Shown piece by piece: positions 1 to 7,240 of a stretch of 64,000 nucleotides of DNA (position 1 is the stretch's first letter; every line of letters starts with the position of its first letter). The DNA comes from Anaspis maculata. Lineage: Eukaryota; Arthropoda; Insecta; Coleoptera; Scraptiidae. Below the pieces are notes generated by a model. The model was not told the origin of the DNA. It made no database searches and worked only from the letters and a program-made list of their open reading frames with translations. The position numbers were made by a program, and so were the translations under genes. The stretch spans positions 2,904,070 to 2,968,069 of the forward strand of contig OX421967.1 of NCBI GenBank assembly GCA_949128115.1, written 5' to 3'.

Positions 1-1745
1 CCAAGACTCAAAAATTTCTCATTCTACCTTGCTATCGCAAGGCGAATGTTTGTCTTCAAAAAAAGCTACTTTGCTAATAATTGCTCAATCAATTTGAAAA
101 CAGTGTCATGTTTTCTGAAGCCCTAATAATAGTCAAGATATCTGAAATCTTCTCGATTGCACCTTAGGTTTCCGAGAAAAAGTGCTTGGCATTCTGCGAA
201 CTTTTGTGCGGAGTGTTCGTATCTACTTTGACGCCACACGTCTCAGGTTAGTTTAAATCATCAGTTGCGTATCTTGAAACATTCCGTTGATCAAAATATG
301 ATGAGTCAGAGTCAAAACTACCTTTTAATGGCAAGAATCCAAGACTCAAAAATTTCTCATTCCACCTTGCTATCGCAAGGCAAATGTTTGTCTTCCAAAA
401 AAGCCACTTTGTTAATAATTGCTCAATCAATTTGAAAACAGTGTCATGTTGTTTGAAGCCCTAATAATAGTCAAGAACTCTGAAATCTTCTCGATTGCAC
501 TTCAAGTTTCCGAAAGAAAGTGCTCAGCATTCTGATCTCTTTTGTGCTGAGTGTTCGTATCTTCTTCGACGCCACACGTCTCAGCCTCGTTTAAATCATC
601 AGTTGCGTCTCTTAAAACATTCCGTTGATCAAAATAAGGTGAATCAGCGTCAAAACTACCTTTTTATGGCAAGAACCCAAGACTCAAAAATTTCTCATTT
701 TACCTTGCTATAGCAAGGCGAATGTTTGTCTTCCAAAAAAGCCACTTTGTTAATAATCGCTCAATCAATTTAAAAACAGTGTCATGTTGTTTGAAGCCCT
801 AATAATAGTCAAGATCTCTGAAATCTTCTCGATTGCACCTTAGGTTTCCGAGAAAAAGTGCTTGGCATTCTGCGAACTTTTGTGCGGAGTGTTCGTATCT
901 ACTTTGACGCCACACATCTCAGGTACGTTTAAATCATCAGTTGCGTCTCTTGAAACATTCCGTTGATCAAAATATGATGAGTCAGAGTCAAAACTACCTT
1001 TTTATGACAAGAACCCAAGACTCAAAAATTTCTCATTTTACCTTGCTATAGCAAGGCAAATGTTTGTCTTCAAAAAAAGCCACTTTGGTTATAATTGCTC
1101 AATCAATTTGAAAACAGTGTCATGTTGTTTGAAGCCCTGATAATAGTCAAGAACTCTGAAATCTTCTCGATTGCACTTCAAGTTTCCGAGATAAAGTGCT
1201 CAGCATTCTGATCTCTTTTGTGCTGAGTGTTCGTATCTTCTTCGACGCCACACGTCTCAGCCTCGTTTGAATCATCAGTTGCGTCTCTTAAAACATTCCG
1301 TTGATCAAAATAAGGTGAATCAGCGTCAAAACTACCTTTTTATGACAAGAACCCAAGACTCAAAAATTTCTCATTTTACCTTGCTATAGCAAGGCAAATG
1401 TTTGTCTTCAAAAAAAGCCACTTTGTTAATAATTGCTCAATCAATTTGAAAACAGTGTCATGTTGTTTGAAGCCCCAATAATAGTCAAGATCTCTGAAAT
1501 CTTCTCGATTGCACCTCAGGTTTCCGAGAAAAAGTGCTTGGCATTCTGCGAACTTTTGTGCGGAGTGTTCGTATCTACTTTGACGCCACACGTCTCAGGT
1601 ACGTTTAAATCATCAGTTGCGTCTCTTGAAACATTCCGTTGATCATATAGCAAGGCAAATGTTTGTCTTCAAAAAAAGCCACTTTGTTAATAATTGCTCA
1701 ATCAATTTGAAAACAGTGTCATGTTGTTTGAAGCCCTAATAATAG
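1..1745 (+). repeat. 338-bp satellite array, left block
   Basis: About five head-to-tail monomers are visible. The conserved phase point TTGCAC occurs near 157, 495, 833, 1171 and 1510. Classes alternate B, A, B, A, B: B units read CACCTTAGG or CACCTCAGG followed by CTTGGCATTCTGCG, and A units read CACTTCAAG followed by CTCAGCATTCTGATC. A 261-bp deletion-form unit (junction near 1645) precedes the retroelement insertion. The block has scattered private changes, for example a mutated palindrome near 30-45 and an in-frame TAA in the A unit near 1195, so it looks slightly more diverged than the central array. I see no gene in it. Confidence 0.95.
1738..1745. repeat. 8-bp target site duplication, left copy
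   Basis: AATAATAG at 1738-1745 recurs at 5377-5384. Satellite sequence stops after the left copy and resumes in phase at the right copy (CCCTAATAATAG then TCAAGAACTCTG). An uninterrupted monomer contains the site once, so this is a duplicated insertion target. Confidence 0.85.
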
Positions 1746-1902
1746 CCTTCAGGTGTGTCAAGGAGTGACGGAAAACGCCCTGACGGACTAACCTACGGGC
1801 CATGGAAAAATGGCCGTCAGCTGATCTGCGACGCCACTTGTTGTGACACCATGTGTCAGAGTAATATTGCGATCTCATCAAAAGCTGGTGGGAGTGCTGC
1901 AG
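1746..1902 (+). pseudogene. LINE-like ORF C-terminal region, upstream fragment
   Basis: An open frame runs from the truncation point (CCT TCA GGT GTG) to the transposon junction. It includes KRPDGLTYGPWKNGR, followed by the stretch LICDATCCDT. From memory of the families, the pattern KRPDGLT..PW..GR.L..DAT resembles the region downstream of the reverse transcriptase domain in many invertebrate LINE-like polyproteins. The spacing of RPD and a later D also vaguely recalls PD-(D/E)xK nuclease-like folds; this last point is speculative. The frame resumes after the transposon at 4768 with no shift, because one copy of the duplicated CTGCAG completes the codons. No reverse transcriptase core is present, so the copy is dead on arrival. 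Confidence 0.6.
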
Positions 1903-1919
1903 CCGAGGGGTCAACCACC
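1903..1919 (+). repeat. Terminal inverted repeat, left, copy 1
   Basis: CCGAGGGGTCAACCACC is the exact reverse complement of 4745-4761. The outer CCGAGGGG block is shared with both ends of the element at 52196-55428. Confidence 0.9.
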
Positions 1920-1942
1920 AGTGGAAATCACTGTACATTTTC

Positions 1943-2089
1943 TTGGAAATACTATGGAAATACTTGGAAATACTATGGAAATACTTGGAAATACATGGGA
2001 ATACTTGGAAATAGATGGAAATACTATGGAAATACTTGGAAATAGATGGAAATACTTGGAAATACTTTGGAAATACTTGGAAATACTTG
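1943..2089 (+). repeat. Subterminal minisatellite, left, copy 1
   Basis: About 14 units of GGAAATACTT, GGAAATACTAT or GGAAATAGAT, period 10-11 bp. The unit has the same strand orientation as the array at the other end (4526-4687), so the arrays are direct while the termini are inverted. Open frames across it (WKYYGNT-type peptides) come from the repeat and are not genes. Confidence 0.9.
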
Positions 2090-2357
2090 ACTATAACTGC
2101 CGAAATTAAATTCCTAGTGCAGCCTGTGACAACTAGAACAGGTCTCTACATCATTGTACTTATAAACTGCTGGACAAAATAGTAGTCGGTTTCAAAAAAA
2201 ATCGTCTGAATTTGAAGGCCAATAACTTCTGTGTGCCCATAAGGCGACTTTCAATTACGTTTCTTGAGTTGGTCAGTTCAATTTTCCTCTTATACATAGG
2301 TATATCCTATGGAAGGAAACATCAAGAAACTCAGGATGAAGTTTCTACAGGGTTATA
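2090..2357. other. Transposon interior without a recognised gene
   Basis: AT-rich sequence between the left minisatellite and the first foldback element. The stretch near 2210-2275 (TTTGAAGGCC, then AATAACTTCTGT) resembles sequence near the right end of the first foldback element (TTTGAAGGCC at 3171-3180), so it may be a decayed fragment of that family. Nothing else is recognisable. Confidence 0.5.
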
Positions 2358-3285
2358 TACAGGTGTCCGGTATTTATCCGCGGAAACTTTGGCAATCGAT
2401 AAAAGTATAAAAAATAGATAGATTCCCCTCAAAACACTCCGTCCAAAATCAAAAAATAACGGAGATAATATAGCCCTTCAAAGTTGAAATTGAAAAATCG
2501 ATTTTTTGGATAAGTAAGTTATGAACCGTTCAACCGGATTTTGTTCCAATTTGGACCAAAGTTTACTAAAATATGTCTCTATTGAATAATAATGATAACG
2601 CATTCTACCTAACATTTTTCGGGGTACAAATAATAGGGGGGTGACCTACCCTTTTCCCCCTATTTTAATTCCCCTAATTATTTTGGGGAATCGGTCCATT
2701 TTTTCAATTTTTCACGTTCAACTTAGAAAAGAAAGTTACTTTTGCAAAATGAGAGGCTTCATTTTTGAGCTATTTGGATTTAAAACTTGGGGGAACATCT
2801 TGAAAATTCCACTTTCAAGGTCTAGAAATTGAAATAAAAAAAACCACATGATTTCTCAGATTTTACTAGGTTTTCACGAAGCCTCTAATCAAAATTTTGC
2901 ATGAGTAACTTCCTTTTCTAAATTGAACGCAGAACTCAAAAATTTGAACGATTTCCAAAAATAATCAGGGGAGTAAAAATAGGGGGGAAAGGGGGAGAGT
3001 ATATGTACCCCTATTACCTTCGCCTTTAAAAATGTTCGATAAAATGCGTTATTATTGTTCAATTGAGACATAATTACTTCAGTAAACTTTGGTCCAAATT
3101 TGAACAAAATTGGTTGAACGGTTCGAAAGTTATGCAAAAAACAATTTTTAAGGTTAACCCTAGGTTAACTTTGAAGGCCTATATTTCTGTTACTGTTCGT
3201 TTTTGAACAGGGTGTTTTGAAGAAAGTCTATTTTTTTCTCTATCGATTGCCAAAGTTTCCGCCATTAAACACCGGACACCCTGTA
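2358..3285. mobile_element. Foldback/MITE element 1 with long imperfect inverted arms
   Basis: The left arm starts TACAGGTGTCCGG at 2358 and continues with GGAAACTTTGGCAATCGATA. The right arm ends with the reverse complement, TATCGATTGCCAAAGTTTCC followed by CCGGACACCCTGTA at 3285. Imperfect arm similarity extends inward to about 2765 and 2880, so almost the whole 928 bp can fold back. TA lies at each outer edge, consistent with a TA target as in Tc1/mariner-type MITEs (inference). It has no coding capacity. Confidence 0.8.
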
Positions 3286-3293
3286 CAGGGTGT
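3276..3293. repeat. Perfect 18-bp palindrome at the foldback junction
   Basis: ACACCCTGTACAGGGTGT forms where the right end of foldback element 1 meets the left end of element 2. The central TA at 3284-3285 appears to be shared, as expected if one element inserted at the TA flank of the other. Confidence 0.85.
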
Positions 3294-4235
3294 GTCCCGG
3301 AATAAGGGTTACAAAATTCACAGGAAGGTGGAGAATTCAAAAATAAGGAGATTTTTGAAAATAAATATTCCATCGCAAACGTATAATAACGGAGATACAG
3401 GCCTTCCAAGTTGTTTTTCAAAAACAGATCTTCTTGCATATCTTTGAACCGTTCAACCGACTCTATTCAAATTCAAATCAAAGTCTAGTCTACTGAAATA
3501 TGTCTCTATCTAACAATAATAACGCATTTCTATCCCTTCTTTCTCAACACTCTAATTATTTTTGAGAATGGTACAATTTTTAATTTCCACGTTTAATTTG
3601 GAGAAAAAAGTTACTTTTGCAAAATTTTGATCAGAGGTTTCGTTTTCGAGATATTTTGATTATTTTACTATGAAACTCGTGATTCCTCAACTGAAATAAG
3701 TTCTTTAGGTGTTTGAAGTCGATAAACCACCTTTAATTTTTAGTTGAGAGACGAGGTGTTTTCAGGAAAAAACACTTTGGGCTCTGGAAAGTGGCGATTT
3801 CGAGATGTTTTCCAAAGTTTCAATCCCAAATATCTCGAAAATTTAGTGTAAAGTCAAAATTTTGTTATTATTGCGTTATTATTGTTTAATACAGTAAACT
3901 TTGGTTTGAATTTGAATAAAATCGGTGGATTGTTTCAAAAGTTATGCAATAATAACTGTTTTTGAAAAAATCTTTGAAGGCCTGTATCTCCGTTACTATA
4001 CGTTTGCGAGGGTATATCTATCGAGAAAGGTCCCCTTATTTTTCAATTCTCTATATCAAACCAAAAGTTCCGAAAGTTATGCAAAAATAACTATTTTACA
4101 AAAAAAAACATTTTTGAAGGCCTGTATCTCCGTTATCATACGTTTGCGAGGGTATGTTAATTGCAAAAAGTCCCCTTATTTTTCAATTCTCCATCTCTCT
4201 GTGAATTTTGTAACTCCCATTCTGGGACACCTGTA
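3284..4235. mobile_element. Foldback/MITE element 2, related to element 1
   Basis: The left arm starts TACAGGGTGTGTCCCGG and continues through GTTACAAAATTCACAG, an AATAAGG tract and TAACGGAGATACAGGCC. The right arm carries the reverse complement and ends GGGACACCTGTA at 4235. Inside the right arm a block of about 150 bp is duplicated: GGCCTGTATCTCCGTTA occurs near 3978 and near 4119, each followed by CGTTTGCGAGGGTAT. Internal motifs (the AACCGTTCAACC stretch, CAATAATAACGCAT, AAAGTTACTTTTGCAAAA) are shared with element 1, so the two belong to one broader family. Non-coding. Confidence 0.8.
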
Positions 4236-4525
4236 GAAATCAGAGCACTGAACGGTTTAGGAATTTATTGGTTCGGAAGTCTAACAATCAAGATATGAGT
4301 TTTTATGTTAAGTAATGTGGATTTGGCCCATCAGGACACGGACTAATTTTAGTTGTGATTTTAAAAAATTAAAATTGTGCACGATTGTTCCCTCAACCAC
4401 CTCGCAAATTGTGATAGGTACAAACCCACAATTTGGTACACTTAGGTAGGTACCCCCCTTCAAATTAGGTACCTACGTGTACCAAATTCCAAACTTTACC
4501 CCTGAAAGATAGGCAATCTGCGCAC
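4236..4525. other. Transposon interior with a strong hairpin
   Basis: No gene is seen. A perfect 12-bp inverted repeat, AATTTGGTACAC at 4430-4441 and GTGTACCAAATT at 4477-4488, encloses a 35-base loop that itself contains TAGGTAGGTACC and TAGGTACCTAC. This could be a tiny MITE or a structured site. Confidence 0.6.
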
Positions 4526-4687
4526 GGAAATACTTGGAAATACTATGGAAATACCTGGAAATACTTGGAAATACTTGGAAATATCATGGAAATACTTGGA
4601 AATATCATGGAAATACCTGGAAATACCTGGAAATACTTGAAAATATTTGGAAATACTTGGAAATATATTGGAAATACCTGGAAATAC
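4526..4687 (+). repeat. Subterminal minisatellite, right, copy 1
   Basis: About 15 units of GGAAATACTT, GGAAATACCT or GGAAATATCAT, period 10-11 bp, in the same orientation as the left array. A short inverted copy (CAAGTATTTCC, 4702-4712) follows. Open frames here are repeat artefacts. Confidence 0.9.
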
Positions 4688-4744
4688 AGCCAAAATACTA
4701 TCAAGTATTTCCAAAAATGGAAATCACTGTACAAATTTTCAGCA

Positions 4745-4761
4745 GGTGGTTGACCCCTCGG
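4745..4761 (-). repeat. Terminal inverted repeat, right, copy 1
   Basis: GGTGGTTGACCCCTCGG is an exact reverse complement of 1903-1919. The duplicated target CTGCAG follows at 4762-4767. Confidence 0.9.
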
Positions 4762-5048
4762 CTGCAGCTATCGCCGAAGAAAAAAAAAAGGTGAAGTACT
4801 CTCAGCTGGCAGATCGCTTTATTATTTGTCCATTTGGTGTCGAGACATTTGGCTCTTGGGGTCCTTCAGCCAAGTCTTTCATTGCGGAGGTTGGTCGAAA
4901 AATTTTTGAAAAATCGAAAGAAACTCGATCAACAGAATTTTTAAGTCAAAGAATCAGTCTTGAAATTCAGAGGGGTAATGCTATATCTGTGCTGGCAACT
5001 TTACCCCCTCAAAAGTCTTTCGATGAAATTTACTATATTTTAAGTTGA
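4762..5048 (+). pseudogene. LINE-like ORF C-terminal region, downstream fragment
   Basis: The frame broken at 1902 continues here to TGA at 5046-5048. Recognisable stretches are KYSQLADRFIICPFGVETFG, then GSWGPSAKSF, and RSTEFLSQRISLEIQRGNA. From memory, the pattern F.P.AVET.G..GP.A..F..ELGRR followed by R.S.FL.QRIS...QR.NA is the usual C-terminal tail of invertebrate LINE-like polyproteins. The true start is lost by 5' truncation. An open frame extends upstream into the transposon (from 4647) only by accident, because the minisatellite happens to be open. No stop or frameshift is visible within the fragment itself, suggesting a fairly recent insertion. Confidence 0.65.
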
Positions 5049-5376
5049 TTATTATTTTTCGACCAATTTCCGGAATGGGCGGGCGCTCGGGCGGGCGGTT
5101 ACATTTATCCAAGTTCGTCAACCTTATTTCAGCAGGGCCTTTTGATGGTCTCACATCTCTTATTTTCATGACATTTGCCGGCTGCACGGGAGTGAGGTTT
5201 CATTTGGTGAAGTGCTTAGTGAAGTTGTTCAACTATATACAGAACTTTTTCCTATTTTATTTTTTACAAAGTTTTTCTGTTATTTTTACAGTTACCTTTT
5301 CACAATGTTCTATTAATTTATACTCGATTTGTATTGTTTACCAATAAAGAGTATTTTTTAATAATAAATTGCTAGG
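5049..5376 (+). other. Retroelement 3' untranslated region
   Basis: This stretch follows the stop codon. It contains a GC-rich patch (GGGCGGGCGCTCGGGCGGGC, about 5078-5097), which may be structured, then AT-rich sequence. The 100-codon open frame crossing it has no recognisable content and is probably chance. Confidence 0.6.
5343..5348 (+). promoter_or_regulatory. Polyadenylation signal AATAAA
   Basis: AATAAA lies 28 bp before the 3' end of the retroelement, the expected place for a polyadenylation signal in a reverse-transcribed transcript. Confidence 0.6.
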
Positions 5377-5384
5377 AATAATAG

Positions 5385-6980
5385 TCAAGAACTCTGAAAT
5401 CTTCTCGATTGCACTTCAAGTTTCCGAGAGAAAGTGCTCAGCATTCTGATCTCTTTTGTGCTGAGTGTTCGTATCTTCTTCGACGCCACACGTCTCAGCC
5501 TCGTTTAAATCATCAGTTGCGTCTCTTGAAACATTCCGTTGATCAAAATATGATGAGTCAGAGTCAAAACTACCTTTTTATGACAAGAACCCAAGACTCA
5601 AAAATTTCTCATTTTACCTTGCTATAGCAAGGCGAATGTTTGTCTTCCAAAAAAGCCACTTTGTTAATAATCGCTCAATCAATTTGAAAACAGTGTCATG
5701 TTGTTTGAAGCCCCAATTATAGTCAAGAACTCTGAAATCTTCTCGATTGCACTTCAAGTTTCCGAGAGAAAGTGCTCAGCATTCTGATCTCTTTTGTGCT
5801 GAGTGTTCGTATCTTCTTCGACGCCACACGTCTCAGCCTCGTTTAAATCATCAGTTGCGTCTCTTAAAACATTCCGTTGATCAAAATAAGGTGAATCAGC
5901 GTCAAAACTACCTTTTTATGGCAAGAACCCAAGACTCGAAAATTTCTCATTTTACCTTGCTATAGCAAGGCAAATGTTTGTCTTCAAAAAAAGCCACTTT
6001 GTTAATAATTGCTCGATCAATTTGAAAACAGTGTCATGTTGTTTGAAGCCCTAATAATAGTCAAGAACTCTGAAATCTTCTCGATTGCACTCCAAGTTTC
6101 CGAGAGAAAGTGCTCAGCATTCTGATCTCTTTTGTGCTGAGTGTTCGTATCTTCTTCGACGCCACACGTCTCAGCCTCGTTTAAATCATCAGTTGCGTCT
6201 CTTAAAACATTCCGTTGATCAAAATAAGGTGGATCAGCGTCAAAACTACCTTTTTATGGCAAGAACCCAAGACTCAAAAATTTCTCATTTTACCTTGCTA
6301 TAGCAAGGCAAATGTTTGTCTTCAAAAAAAGCCACTTTGTTAATAATCGCTCAATCAATTTGAAAACAGTGTCATGTTGTTTGAAGCCCTAATAATAGTC
6401 AAGAACTCTGAAATCTTCTCGATTGCACTTCAAGTTTCCGAGAGAAAGTGCTCAGCATTCTGATCTCTTTTGTGCTGAGTGTTCGTATCTTCTTCGACGC
6501 CACACGTCTCAGCCTCGTTTAAATCATCAGTTGCGTCTCTTGAAACATTCCGTTGATCAAAATATGATGAGTCAGAGTCAAAACTACCTTTTTATGACAA
6601 GAACCCAAGACTCAAAAATTTCTCATTTTACCTTGCTATAGCAAGGCGAATGTTTGTCTTCCAAAAAAGCCACTTTGTTAATAATCGCTCAATCAATTTG
6701 AAAACAGTGTCATGTTGTTTGAAGCCCTAATTATAGTCAAGAACTCTGAAATCTTCTCGATTGCACTTCAAGTTTCCGAGAGAAAGTGCTCAGCATTCTG
6801 ATCTCTTTTGTGCTGAGTGTTCGTATCTTGTTCGACGCCACACGTCTCAGCCTCGTTTAAATCATCAGTTGCGTCTCTTAAAACATTCCGTTGATCAAAA
6901 TAAGGTGAATCAGCGTCAAAACTACCTTTTTATGGCAAGAACCCAAGACTCAAAAATTTCTCATTTTACCTTGCTATAGC
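5385..6980 (+). repeat. Homogeneous class-A monomer run
   Basis: Five consecutive class-A units begin at 5409, 5747, 6085, 6423 and 6761, exactly 338 bp apart, without the usual interleaved B units. They alternate subtly between a GATGAGTCAGAGTC form (5409, 6423) and a GGTGAATCAGCGTC form (5747, 6761), so a 676-bp subperiod may still be present. Confidence 0.85.
5617..5632. repeat. Representative 16-bp monomer palindrome
   Basis: CCTTGCTATAGCAAGG is a perfect palindrome present once in most monomers, in the AT-rich half. Variants elsewhere are CCTTGCAAGG (10 bp, for example 12824-12833) and CCTTGCTATATATAGCAAGG (20 bp at 8915-8934, 15513-15532, 18132-18151, 26468-26487 and 40345-40364). Both variants keep perfect symmetry. 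Confidence 0.95.
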
Positions 6981-7230
6981 AAGGCGAATGTTTGTCTTCC
7001 AAAAAAGCCACTTTGTTATTAATCGCTCAATCAATTTGAAAACAGTGTCATGTTGTTTGAAGCCCCAATAATAGTCAAGATCTCTGAAATCTTCTCGATT
7101 GCACCTTAGGTTTCCGAGAAAAAGTGCTTGGCATTCTGCGAACTTTTGTGCGGAGTGTTCGTATCTACTTTGACGCCACACGTCTCAGGTACGTTTAAAT
7201 CATCAGTTGCGTCTCTTGAAACATTCCGTT

Positions 7231-7240
7231 GATCATATAG
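7231..7240. other. Representative junction of the 261-bp deletion monomer
   Basis: GATCATATAG replaces the usual 77 bp between GATCA and TATAGCAAGG. The right breakpoint is in the middle of the palindrome. The same junction is present near 1641, 7231, 9181, 10456, 15779, 18398, 35181, 36118, 36717, 37654, 40611, 44234, 46852, 57104, 59382 and 61668. It is therefore one old deletion spread by array amplification. Confidence 0.9.

Larger units (their letters stand above)
1903..4761. mobile_element. CCGAGGGG-family DNA transposon, copy 1 (non-autonomous)
   Basis: This 2859-bp element has perfect 17-bp terminal inverted repeats (CCGAGGGGTCAACCACC at 1903-1919, reverse complement at 4745-4761). 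It is flanked by CTGCAG at 1897-1902 and 4762-4767, or 7 bp if the adjoining G is counted. It splits the LINE-like reading frame. Inside each terminus is a 16-bp direct copy of TGGAAATCACTGTACA (1922-1937 and 4718-4733), then an array of GGAAATACTT-type units. The interior holds two foldback elements and unassigned AT-rich sequence, with no transposase. Read on the minus strand, its termini match copy 2 at 52196-55428. The superfamily is not assigned: a 6-7-bp duplication argues against mariner (TA), piggyBac (TTAA) and typical hAT (8 bp). Confidence 0.85.
1746..5376 (+). mobile_element. 5'-truncated LINE-like retroelement, interrupted by a DNA transposon
   Basis: This insertion in the satellite is bounded by the 8-bp duplication AATAATAG. 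Removing the transposon at 1903-4761 leaves about 760 bp: a coding fragment open at its 5' edge, a TGA stop at 5046-5048, a 3' untranslated stretch, and AATAAA at 5343-5348, 28 bp before the end. A 5' truncation inside coding sequence, an intact 3' end with a polyadenylation signal and a short target duplication are the hallmarks of target-primed reverse transcription. There is no clean poly(A) tail; the end is an AT-rich stretch finishing in GCTAGG. I cannot assign a LINE clade. An 8-bp duplication also occurs with hAT and P transposons, but the ends show no inverted repeat beyond CCT. Confidence 0.7.

Noticed and set aside
840..850. Insect telomeric TTAGG
   Set aside because: TTAGG appears only as a single pentamer within class-B monomers (CCTTAGGTTT), never in tandem.
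1755..2109. Long open frames running from the LINE fragment through the GGAAATAC minisatellite
   Set aside because: The frame crosses a transposon terminus and a minisatellite; the WKYYGNT-like tail is a repeat artefact.
1746..5376. LTR retrotransposon or hAT transposon explanation for the outer insertion
   Set aside because: There are no long direct terminal repeats and no inverted repeat beyond CCT. The 3' AATAAA and 5' truncation within coding sequence favour a LINE-like origin.
5409..5627. Repeated plus-strand open frames of 72-104 codons in class-A and hybrid monomers
   Set aside because: They begin at TTG rather than ATG, stop or shift frame at each monomer boundary (338, 332 and 341 are not multiples of three), and are lost in class-B monomers by a TGA. 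They follow from repetition.
6966..7181. Repeated minus-strand open frames of 71-75 codons in class-B monomers
   Set aside because: They lie opposite the same satellite DNA, are confined to one monomer class and have no recognisable domain. Both strands being open is explained by a stop-poor stretch.
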